From Heliocidaris tuberculata (lineage: Eukaryota; Echinodermata; Echinoidea; Camarodonta; Echinometridae), in assembly GCA_025618425.1 (NCBI GenBank), contig CM046842.1:23530792-23594791 (forward strand): a stretch of DNA of 64,000 nucleotides, given 5' to 3'. The position numbers and the translations under genes were made by a program. Below the pieces are notes generated by a model. That model saw nothing but the letters and a program-made list of their open reading frames with translations, was not told the DNA's origin and did no database searches. This document shows positions 25,144 to 38,100 of this stretch, one piece after another (positions within the stretch are counted from its first letter, which is position 1; each line of letters starts with the position of its first letter).

Positions 25144-28100
25144 GGGGGGGGGGGTGGGGGTAGAGGGTAGACATACGGATAATGGTATTCTAAAAAGACA
25201 GAGGAAGAATCATCTTTGTAGTGCATTTTTGATATATGTATCGTTCAATATAAGTATGTATTTTTTTTTTTTTTTTTTTTTTTTTGCAGTTACTGCCAGT
25301 CCTTCAAATATGTGGCGGATGTTTACTTCTTGTCTTTGGTATCGTTGCAATCGCATTATCGTGCAAATGGTCATATTTCGCTGCTCCTATTCTGGCAAGT
25401 ACAATGGTATGTATAGCTCCGTTGCAACGTACATCTGCCATTAGTATGAAAAGGTTTTTCTTCACATGTAAAGAATAGTCTCAAATTTTCCTAAACTGCA
25501 CGAGCAACTTGTACGTGAAAGGGAACTATTGGGAGCTCCATGATCCGCCATGTTTTAAACAAAGACCGCGTACGCGCATGCTTATTATGCGCGTGTCACA
25601 ACTCTCTCTATCAACGCGCTCTGGCCACAGAAAGAAAAAGACAGACAGAGATGAAGGAGGAAGATAGGCAGCAAAACAAAATGGCGTTGTGTCTGAACAA
25701 ATTAACCCTTTCGAGACAATTGACCACATTTTGTGGTTTGGCTCAATATCTTTTGATTCAGAGCTCTAAAAAATATACCACAAGCATGAGTAGAAAGAAC
25801 AAAAAATTCTGCACACGCTATATCCATTTTTGTTATATGACCATATTGCGTTTGATCCCAGGAAATTTAAAAAGGAGAATAAGTTTTAAATTCTTAAATT
25901 GGCAACACCATTGCGAGGTTCAAAATCATTGTTCTTTTTATCAAAATTGGCAACTTTTTCAACTTACCGACAATCTTGTTTAACCATGTATATTGTTTTC
26001 AAAGACATTACACCTTATTAGAATCTTGTAGCATTTTAAAATAATATTGTTGCCAATTTGAAGAACAAAATGTGATCAATTTAGCTCTTAAATAATTCCT
26101 GTCCTGAAAGGGTTAACGTGTCTATAAAAACAAAGCATTCTATTCATTTTTTGTTTCACTGCAGGTTTTGGTACCAACGGGTGCTCTGGGAATGTATTTT
26201 TCAACTCGAGCAAACACAGTTTGGGTAATTTTTTTCTCTCTTTCTCTCTCTTTTTTTTTTAATATCATGCCTTCATACGGCTACAACTGCTTAGCAGAGA
26301 CTGAAAATTTGTGTTTTGTACTTCATATATAATTTAGCCTAATACGGTATACGGAGATGTGCCGCTATCATAGGCCGCCTTTGGGGCACAAAATCCTTAA
26401 AGAGAAATCTAACATTGGTATAAGATGATTCGTGTGAAAGCAGAGCAATTAGAAAAACACGATGGTCAAAGTTAGAAAGAAATCAGACGAGGAATTAAGA
26501 AAGTTATGGATGTTTGAAAAATGGGATGACTATACATTTATGCGAATCTCAAACTGGCAATTTGGTGAGTCGATATACTATAATATACTGTAAATAGTGT
26601 ATTGTAATAATTCGTCATGAAAGAAAAAGATCCTAATGAATAATACATTTTGAAAAGAAAAAATAAATAAATAAATAAATGACATTTTAGCCGTTTTGTG
26701 TATTGGAGGAAATGGGGGAGTAACATTAGCTATTCGCCCAGTTTGAAATTCCCGTATAGTGATTATAACTTTCAAAAATTCATAACTTTCAAACTTTTCA
26801 AACTTTCACCAATCTACTCCTCTTATTTTTCCTTTTTCTTTCAGAGCAACTTGCCACTAACGTTGGATTTCTCTTTAAGCAAGGAGAATATTGTTTTGTG
26901 TTGAAAAATCCTTATAAATGACCAGACTGTTACATCTTGGCCTTAAATATGGTTTCTAGAGAATAACATCTCATAATTCTCGTTAAAGTGCATATCCCAG
27001 ATGCCAATCTAACTGAAATCATTTTGCTTTTTAATCCAAAGTCCCTTATAATTGGTACATTTTCTTCCAAAATGACCATTAAAATGGGTATGGCTTTAAA
27101 GTCTTCAGCCGCACACCCCCGTCAAAACCAAATCAGTGCCCCCCCCCCTCCCCCACCCCCGGGTTAAGGCCCATCTATTGTTCTGATGCGAAGGGAAGGA
27201 TATCAGCAAATACGACATATCGAAACATTTTCTGTGCACGGGCCTATATTTACCAACTGTTAATATTAAATTCGGTTTCTATTAGACTGGTCAGTCATTT
27301 CATTCATTTGCTTCGACATCCCTATTTAATTTCCTGATCATTGTCTTAACGTTAGGTATCACGGAAAAATTGGTACAGGGTTCTATCTCGTCTATCTAGC
27401 CTCGTTTCAGTCGCATTGTTTGTTCTCTATTGCTCGGCTGCTGCTTTGGAAGAGACTAGCACCTGCACACCGGGTTTAAAGGGATCATCATACACCTGCG
27501 GGAAGTCGGTAAGGTTTCCTGAAATTTAGACTTTATCTCATTTGGTCTTTAAACGACTCTGTTAACCCTTTCATGACAGGAATTAGTTAAGGGCTTAATT
27601 GATCACATTATGTTCTTCAAATTGGCAACAATATTAATTTTCTTTTAGTGCTACATGGTTTTAATAATGTGAAATGTCTTTGAAAACAATATACGTGGTT
27701 ATAACTTGGTTGAAAAGTTGAAAAATTGCCAATTTTGAGGGAAAACGGTGAATAAGAACCTCTCAATATGTTGCCAATTTAAGAATTTTAAAAGCTTATT
27801 CTCGCTTTTAAATTCCTAGCATCAAATGCAATATGGCCATACAACATTTTTACAACACAAATGGACATTGTGTGTTCAGAAATTTTTTGCTCTTTCTACT
27901 CAAGCATCTAGTATATTTTTTAGCGCTCTCAGTCAAAAGTTATTGAGCCAAACCACAAAATGTGGTCAATCGTCTTGAAAGGGTTAAAACATGTCTTTCA
28001 ACCCCCTACATTTACTCATACCTTAAAATATAATTTGTGTAGAAAATTAGTTTGCAACACATAAATTAGATGTCCCCCTGTTTTCCTTTTAATTTAACGG

Positions 28101-29738
28101 CCTCCTATTATTCTTATGTAATGTCATAAGAAAAACAACAACAATATGTATCAATATGTATCGAACACGTCACGAGTCCTGTGCTTTTAAATAATTTGTC
28201 TTTTTTTGTTTGTTGGATTTATATGTAAATGACTTGTTAAATTATTTTTGCATTTATTTCATTATATGAAAGAAATAAACGTGTTTCCTATCAGAATCCT
28301 ATACTTGAAGAACAACACTGGTTATGTAATATTTTGCCTTAAAATCCATATAATTCATTGGGAATCGTCATAATAGTTGTCATCTTTAAAACCTAATATG
28401 TTTACTTGATTTTATTTATTCGTTAAATTCATCGAACTCTTTTTTTGGTAGAATCTCGTTATTTTATTGATTGATATTACCACATTTTGCCACTTCTGAT
28501 GCTCACAATGTCACTCGGACCAAGATGTAAAACAGTCCTACAATCGACCTTGTTATCATCCAGACACTTAATTATCTGAACAAACAGTTAAACACCCTGC
28601 CTTGCAGATATCGACAATCAAAGATATACGAAGTGATCGTACAATGTCAATCAATATGGTCGGTATAATAATGGTTGATTATCTTCTGAAATCATTATTA
28701 ATCATCATTACATCCAGGGCGCAAGATTAGCCATTGATGGGCTGATAATCGTTTCAGCCTTTTTCGAGATGGTCGTTTGTCTCTTAACATTGTTCGATCT
28801 ACGTTGGTCTTCATGTATCGTACAAGGTACATCTAGTACAAAGGTAATACCCCCTTTTCTTTTTGGTTCATTCTGTTTTAAAGGTAAAGTTGAGTTCTGG
28901 TCATGAATTTGAATTGTCAAATAAACTGCCTCATAGCCATTTGGAAAGGTTTATTATATAGCTCATAAGAATTTGTGTATGCTGTGAGGTTTTGGAATCA
29001 CCAAAATGATAAGAAATTGACTCAATCCTGCTGAGATTCACATGCACTGCCCACAGAAATATGTATATGGGACTACACACACATGTTCGGCCAGAACATT
29101 TCAGCTGTTACTAGTCATATTTTAAAGTGAGGGCATTTGAAGAGCAATCCTTCTCAGGGGACATTTCTACTATGAATAATTTTCCAAACTAACATAAAAA
29201 GAATGAGAAAGCTCACAAAATATTTTTTACCTTTCCCAGAGCTCAACCTTCTTTTAAAATTGTTTGTGTATTTTATAAGGGACCGTTGTCATTTCAAGCC
29301 CTATAATCTAAAGAATGTCAAGTTTGAAAAACAAATATTGATATTATACTGTTATACAAGAACCGACACGGTGGAGGAATAACTAACTAATCCATTCTAT
29401 GTAGTTACGTTTATTTTTAGTTGTCTTTTTTTTTTTTTAAGGAACAACTTTTTTCTTTTTTGTTTACATATTTTTGTATTTCATTGTAGCATTACATTAA
29501 GTATACCTCTGGTTTGTTTCACACGCTCTCTCTCTCCTTCTCTCCTTCTTTCTTCTTCTTCTTCTACTTCTTCTTCTTCTTCTTCTTCTTTTTTTCTCTC
29601 TCTCTTTTGTTTTTTTCTTTCTATATATTATGCATGTATATAAATTATCTCTTCATTTATATCTATATTTAATTTTCTCTCTGTCCAACATTTCACTTGG
29701 CCCTATTCAGATGTCAGTTCGGATGTAAATATCAGCCA

Positions 29739-29788
<50 letters not shown>

Positions 29789-32700
29789 GTATTCAGTCCT
29801 GATAGAAATCACAGATCGAAAGCTGTAGTGCAAAATAATGGAGGATAATAAAAGCTACGACCGTGTCACAGTGATCATTTCTCTAACTATAAAGGGTGTC
29901 CCATAAAAAGGAAACCTCAAACTTATGGTTAAATGATTCCTATTCATTTTTCTTTATTGTGAAAGCTCATTTTCTTTTCTTTCATATAATATCAAAACCA
30001 TGAACAGTAAATTACGCATGATTGATTAGAGACAGTATAAGGAGGCACTGTCAGAAACCAAATTATACAAGTATTAAGTGTATGGCTATTTTGGTTTATT
30101 ATGATTTTGAAGAGACATACAAAAACCTTGGGACTATTGTTTAATAGAAATAAACATCGTTCAAAGGTTCATATTCTCTCCTTTAAAATGGAACGATAAT
30201 CATGATGGAAGACCACACTAAGGCTAAGGAGACAGCACAATGTGCGATAAGTAAGGCACATTGACATCTTGTTCGAGGAAGTCGAATGAGGCAGTTGAAC
30301 AAATATCAATAAGCCAGTTCGTAGATACAATCTGAGCATGAGCAGATAAAGGTCATCTGTACCAAATTCTAAAACCCACTGACACGAATACTTGATATGT
30401 GCTCATGAATGTCATGTAATCATTATTCAATTATTCACCAATGGTGCATTCCATGATATCCAGGTGGAAGTATGCTTTTCAAAAGGCGAAACAAAAGCTA
30501 TTCATGAGGCACATCTATCACTTTGAGAGTGATTATTCTAAAGTGCACAAAGTTGGACATCTCCATTTTTAAAATATCTGTGGATATTTGGGGTCATTTG
30601 TACCATGTGCTAACTACGAACTGGTCTATTACCTATTACAAAGTTTGCCTGCAAGGTCACGCGTAGTCCACTGTCTGGACTGCTCTCTATCCCTGGCCGT
30701 GTATCGTACGTACGTGCACGCCGCTCATACATATATATCAGCTATATACAAAAGCAGACACAAATTACGCACGTTTCGGGAAGAGCGAATTCGTGGGGAT
30801 GTACGGATCGGATGAGCACGCGCGCACATGCATTCGAAAAAGGTGAAAGATTAAAACCAGCCTCCCCCCTCCCACTTAGTATTATTTAGGGTACGTGTAT
30901 GCTCGTTCCCTCCCTTTGTAAGCACCCCCCCCCCCTTTTCTCAGGTCTGCCAAAATTTCTGAACCCCCTTTCGCGGGCTTTTCCTGCCAACAGCCAGAAA
31001 TCTAGGCGTGATATTTGATCAGAATATGGTTATGAACAAATTTGTTTCATTGAAGTGTAAATCAGCATCATTTGCTCTGTGTAAACTTGGAAAGGTTCGT
31101 CAGTTTTTAGATTTAAAGACCACTAAGACGCTTGTACAGGCTCTCGTGACTTGTCATTTAGACTACTGTAATAGTTTGCTGTATAATATGTCAGATTCCC
31201 AGCTAAATAAACTCCAAGTAATTCAGAACTCTGCAGGAAGATTGATTACCCGTACTAAGAAACACTCTCATATAACTCCAGTCTTAAAACAATTACATTG
31301 GCTTCCAGTCCAATCACGCATAATTTTTAAAGTAATATTACTGACTTATCAGTGTCTTCATTCAATGGCTCCAAAATATCTCAATGAATCTTTGGTAAAG
31401 TATGTACCCTCTCGCAATCTCAGATCGGCTCAGAAAGATCTTTTACATTGTCCTGTTATTCAGACCAAGTTTTATGGTGAGCAATCATTTGCTCACGCTG
31501 CCCCTTCACTTTGGAATACTATTCCATCCCATTTGAAGGATTCATCCACAATATCTCAGTTTAAAACCGTCTTGAAAACGTATCTGTTCAAAAAGCATTT
31601 TGAATGAGCTATATTGTGCATTTTATAGCATCTGTCTCTATTCTTGTTCTTCCCTTTCTTAAAGCGCATAGAGACGCAATGGCAGTGATATGCGCTATAA
31701 AAGCATTGTTGTATTATTATTATTATGGAGACCCCCCTAAATTCGGAACACTGCTCAATGTACCCCCTATCTCAGGTGAGCTCTCATTCCAACCCCCTAT
31801 CTCAGGACAGCCCCTCCCCCTTTTCAGAATGTTGTAGTTAAAAAAAAAAATTAAAAAATTCACTTAGGATGCTTCTATAAGTTCTATTGTGATAAATATC
31901 TCGTATTTATTTCAAATAATGCCTGAAATAGTTTAATTGTTTAGGAGAGCAGCATTTGGGGTTGGCGAATAAAGCCTCAGGGATGGATCCTTTAAAAAAA
32001 AATGTGGTGTGTTTTTGAATTGATGAAAAATAACAAAAAATTATAACCCTGACATTGTTCCATAAATTATTAAATAAATAGTCAAATTTTAGAATATATC
32101 GAAGCTTTGGTGGTAATCAATGATAGTTTGTAAGCTATACCATTTAAGAAATTATCCCCGGCGAGTTTCTTTATAGATCTAGTTAGTAGCCTTTAATACT
32201 AGGGTACGTACGGTAGATCGCGGTGTACAAAACTGTATATCATTCCGACACATTCATTTTCATTGGTGTAGGAAAATGAGTTAGAAAGTGTTAATTTCGC
32301 AAACAAACTACCGGGAAACTACTCACCTGAATGTGAGACCATGTGAGCCACAGGTAGGCAGCTACGATATCCACAACGATGAACTGGGTCTTGCTCAAAG
32401 TCGTCGCAATTTCGACATTTTTGGCAGGTTCCACGGCGCACAACACAAGGAAACTCCATCTTGCTAAGCCGATGCCCGATGAAGACATATATAGCAGAGA
32501 TCGAAAAAAGTGTTATTCTTATAGTCATAGATTTCGAAAAGTCCGTACTATCGAGTCGGGGGGGGGGGGGGGGCCGATGTTTCTACTTTTCAAAATAAAC
32601 ACGATAAAAACTACTTTCGAAAAATAAACACAAGACAATTTCAATAGCCCTGTCTATCACCTTTAGAAATGTGCGAACATTATAATGGTGTATTACGTAA

Positions 32701-32921
32701 TCCGAACCTGATTTCTATGGGCAGTACAATAGGCCTTTGAACTTGCCCTTGAGTTTATTTTTCGAAAGCAGTTTTTATCGTGTTAATAAAATAATCCTGA
32801 ATGAGCTATCAACATGATCAAAACTAGCAGGAATTTCAGGCATTTGATCCCGGGATTTGATCAATTTTTCTATGACTTTCAAGATATTTTATAACTCCCT
32901 TTTAAAAATTTCTCAGGAGTC

Positions 32922-32962
<41 letters not shown>

Positions 32963-35060
32963 ACCCCCCCCCCTTTATTTTTTGTAAAAGAAATCTCCGG
33001 GTGAAAAGTCAAATACACTCCCTTTTTTTACAATTCACGGGCCGGATTGTGTCGCGCGAAAAGTACCCCTTTACCGGAGATTTTGGGAAAACGCATGCGG
33101 TCACCCCCCCCCCCCCCGACCTCCGAGGGGGGGGGGGGGGGGGGAGCGGGGATTGAAACGACCATGCATAAACTGGTCTAGGTCATGCGTGGTCCTTGCA
33201 TCATGATTACGGTCCCATATTGATGGGAATAATGGGATTTTCAATTACGTATATTTTTAACAATTAATAATCCCATACCACTTAGTGTCTTTCCAAAACC
33301 ATAACGAATCGAACGAATCAGTCATCCACTTATTAGGGCCAATTTGGTTTCTGTCAGTGCCACTTCAGAATGTCTCAAATCAGTCGTGCATGATTATTGA
33401 TACCATGATTTTGATGTTATATGGAAGAAGAGAAAAGAACTTTTGAACGATGTAAACATAAATTAGAAACGAATTTTTACATATTTTTTTAATTTACCCA
33501 CCAACTTGGGTTCCCCTTTTCAGGACACCCTATATAGATCGTCCCAGAAGAAAGGATAACAATTGGAAGAAGTCTCCCCAAGTAAACGTTTCAAAATATG
33601 TTCATGACGTTTTCTTATCAGTGGATAACTTAGGATCTCTTTCATCAGATGACACCAAAACATGTTATAAAGTTTCATACTTGAGTGAGCAAAAGACATT
33701 GATGTGAAATGGTGCAAAATTCAAAATTGTCGAAAAATTGTGTTTGTTCTAGCTTGTGTCAGCTTTTTCCCTTTTTTTCTTTATTCTTTTTCTTTTTTAA
33801 TCTTTTAGATTTGTTTTTGTATGTTATAATTTTTGTATAATATTATTTATTTAAATATGCATTGTCAAGGCGAACCCACCACAGGCCTGGGACCTTCTCC
33901 TCCTTCCACGATGGTTTTTTTTTTTTGTGTGTGTGTGTGTTTGTGTGTGAATAAACATATAATTTTTGTATTTTTTGTATTATGAGCATGAAATGTATTT
34001 TGTATCTGATTCTGAAATCTGAGTCAGGAAATTTGAGAGTCTCGAAAAGGCTATAAATTTTCAAATTCTGATCATTAAATGGCAGTTTCTGAAAGAGTAG
34101 GCTTTGTTTTCTGTCTGTCCTAACATATCCCATCAATACTTTATGGTTGACTTAGAAAGCCATTTTAAAATAAAAAGTCGCCAAAATAAATATTTCGAAA
34201 AAACCCCAATAAAATAGTTAATTGCTCAATGAAGGATAGAAGTTTTGATGAGATACGTTACTACAAGCAGAAAACCAAACCTGTTTTTGACATATATATA
34301 TATATATATATATATAAAGAGAGAGAGAGAGAAAGAGATCAAAATATGACAATTTCTAAGCTCTTTCATGTCAGTTCTCTCAACTTTACTGATACCAGAC
34401 AGAACAAATACCAATTCTTGTCAAAACTGGATTTTGCACGTTTTCACAAAAGTAGCCTTTGCTAACTCAAGCGTAAAATACTACCAGATCTATAGGTGTC
34501 ATTTAATAGAAAACTCCCTCAGCTATCCACAAGTAAAACATTTCCTTTACGTATTTTGAAATATTTATTGGGGGAGACTTATTTTCTGACTGTCTCCTGG
34601 GACACCCTCTATCTATCTTCTGGGACCATAATGAATAATTTTCTTAATGAGATATACATGTTTGAAAAGCTCATGTATGAAAAACTCATTATTCATAATT
34701 CACGCATGATTGGATTAAAACAATGGAAAGTGGTGCTGCTGCCCAAATTTCATTTGCACGAACAAATTGCAACTTTGAGTTTTTAGGGTGTCAAATATCA
34801 TTGTTTGATAAAAGAAAAACATAACATAAAATTAATAATTTCTACTTTTATATGACACCCCATGCGTAAAAAATAATGATGTATGCCAGAGAACAAGTAA
34901 GATGATATCATGTCTGCTTTGATATATAAAAAGTCAACAATAAATAAAACAACCATTTAGAAATGAACAGAGAGATATCATAATATTTTTCATCTCTAAA
35001 CGGTAGTTTTATTTATTGACTTTTGTGTAATTCTCATCAACCGATGCAGGATTTTTTTTA

Positions 35061-35145
<85 letters not shown>

Positions 35146-38100
35146 CGGGTGTGTGTGTGTGTGTGTGTGTGTATGAGAAATATTCCTCGAGCACAACGCT
35201 GGTGGTCACCCATAGTTGTTTAGTAGAAGGTATAGTGAAAGAAATGATCACTATGAGACGGTGGTAGCTTTTATTATCCTCCTTTATTCGTCAAGCTTTT
35301 GACTCTATAAAAGCAGAAAATGATGGATGACATTTACATACATATACATTTATGTACATTGAATTTCTTACAATTGTTAAGTACTTATCAATGTAATGAT
35401 TATTATCATTATTATTATTGTTATTATCATCATTATTATTATTATTGATTATTATCATCATTATTGTTATTGCAACCTTGTTATTGATATTATTAACACC
35501 ATCATCATTTTAAAAATAAATCACTCTGTGAACATACACTTGCATGTCTATATATTTTACAATTTATATAATGATGCCCGGACATTGCTCTTTTCTCTTT
35601 TACATTTATCCATCATTTTTATTGTAAAGCGCGCGCATTCTCAGTCAGATCTCTAAGAAAGACGGTTTCTAGGCAACCTATATCTGACTGAGGATACGCG
35701 CACTATAACTATTTCAATTATTTGTATGATACCTTATCATTTATCGTTCTCCTGAAGAAGACGCCAGAAAAAGTAAAATATCAAACCTACTAGCTACAAT
35801 GCATTAACTTTATCTTTGTGTACGTCAGTGCCAGTACGTGAAATATCAACATTTATATGTGTATATATATTGCCTTCCCTTTTGTAGACATTATCTATCA
35901 ACGACATTGGGGAGTCTACTTCTATGCCAAAGGAATTAACAAAAGGTAAATACTATATATAATATATTTATTGTATCGTTATTGAAACCCTAACCAAGGC
36001 AAAATAATCAGAAAATATATAGTTGAGGTATAAAAACTAGTCAACTAATTAAGACACAGAACTTTTCTTAAATTATATATTTGTTTTTACCTTACCCCCC
36101 TGCATGAGAGCAGGTGAAAATCTTGAAACAGAACTTACAGAAGGGAATTAAAAGGCAAAATATTTACTTGAACTTGTCCACGAAGTGACTCCATCCCTAT
36201 CCCTTTTCTAGTCCAATATAGTCACACTCTAATTTAAGTTGGGTAAATTTTCTATCCAACATTGGGTTTAAGAAAAGAATATGCGTGTTTGTTACGAAAA
36301 AAAAAATCAACCGCATATAAAGTAAAATATACCCCAAACTGGTTAAAACTTAGCCAATATTGGTTTATATTTTACCAAACAAACATGCATATTACCTTTT
36401 TACTCAATATTTGGTGAATTTTACTCAACATTTTTAAAGAGTGTACCATAAATTCGAAACAAATATCGCTGTTTCCAATATATATCCCGTCAGGTCCAAA
36501 CGAACCAGACGAACGAAATAACTTTGAGCTTACGAATAATGGAAACTTTCCAGATGAGAAGATTCATACCGGATTGAAAGAGGACATTGCAGAGTCAGAG
36601 GTAAGGCAAAATATTTGTTCAGATTAACCTTTTGTTTTAGTTAATAAAAGGTAAAAGACAAATCAGATTTTAAAGGTACTTTCTGAATTATCGCAGGGAA
36701 TGTTTTTGTCTTGCATGTAACTTCTTTCATACATATCTTGTCGTAATTTTCACAGAGTGAATTTATAAGTTTTCACTGGCTAAAAAAAAAAAATAATAAT
36801 AAAAAAAAAAGAAAAAAGGCCACAGTCTATTTCCTCTGTGTGTGAGTATGTGTGGATGCGAATGCGTGTGTGTGCGTGTGTGTGTGTGATTCAATAAATG
36901 TTGTTTGTAAGTACTATTCCATAAAAAAACTGTAATTGATTCCCTTGACCATGAAAAATAATCTTGCTAAAAATCATTTAGATTTTTCCCTTGAAAGCTC
37001 ACTGTTATGTTGATAGTCAACATGGTCAATAGTTCTGTATAAACAACAAAAACAAAAAACAAAACAAAACAAAACAAAAAAACTCCCATATCAATATTTT
37101 TACTTATGTCAGTGAGTGTACTTAAAGCTAAAATGGGTGTGGCTGCATTAAAAAAAAAATCATACAATTTCTCTCACAATTCTCTCTGTATTCTTGATTA
37201 AATCTGATAGCATTTTCCAACACAAGATCCCAAGGATGGCAGTACATCGCCTTATGACCAGCACAGTCTGCCTAGGCACAGTGAGTACTTTCAGGCGTTT
37301 CCAACACAATTTGTTTCGCAATATTATCTGCCTCCTCCCCTGTAGGCCTATAATAATCCACGATTCTTGTCTACTGTGCGTCTCAAAAAAAACTTTACAC
37401 TTTTGAAATGGCTGCCAAATAAAAAAATACATGATTCTGGGGGGGGGGGGAAGGTTTATATGTATGGAAAGCTCATAGACTCAACTTTCATATGACACTA
37501 AAAAGTCCAAAAATAATTCATGCTTGGGTGAGCACTGCTCACTTTTGCAAAGGGTATGGAAATTAGGTTGCGCAGGAATGGGTCTTCCAATTTTTGAGAG
37601 GAAAGTCCTTTATATTGGCTTTAGAGCTTACGGAATTGAGGATGATATGACAAATTTATGATCAATTGTGATGAGTTTGGGTTTGCTGAGTGAAATTTGT
37701 GGTTTATGGGATTAACATTTTATGCATGAGTGAACAGAAATTGCATTTATTATTGTAGCATTGTAACTTTCCCTGGTAGACTCAGTGGTGTGTTCATGGG
37801 AGTCAGGATGGGGTGATGGTACATGGTGCAGGGGAGGTGAGATATAGGGTAGGACTTTGTTGGGTAGATGGGATAAGGGTCAAGAGGACATGTTCCCCCC
37901 CCCCCCCCCCCCTCTCTGTCTCTCTCTTCGTGGGTGTGCTTGTTGTGCATATCTTGACAATTCATATTCGTTGGTCTCCACTCCAAAATATCCAGACCAC
38001 TTTCCCTTATCCCGAATTCTACCTACATTTCCCAAATCGGACTGGTTGTTATTACCCATTGACACCTGAAGTCAATCGCAATCTATCAGTCAATCAATCA

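Larger units (their letters stand above)
29888..33532. mobile_element. Possible large TIR element with about 180-bp ends
   Basis: 29888-30070 (AGGGTGTCCCATAAAAAGG, CAGAAACCAAATTATACA) is the imperfect reverse complement of 33320-33532 (CCAATTTGGTTTCTGTCAG, CAGGACACCCTATA). The ends could be one element or two copies of a smaller mariner-like MITE that happen to face each other. Confidence 0.35.
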
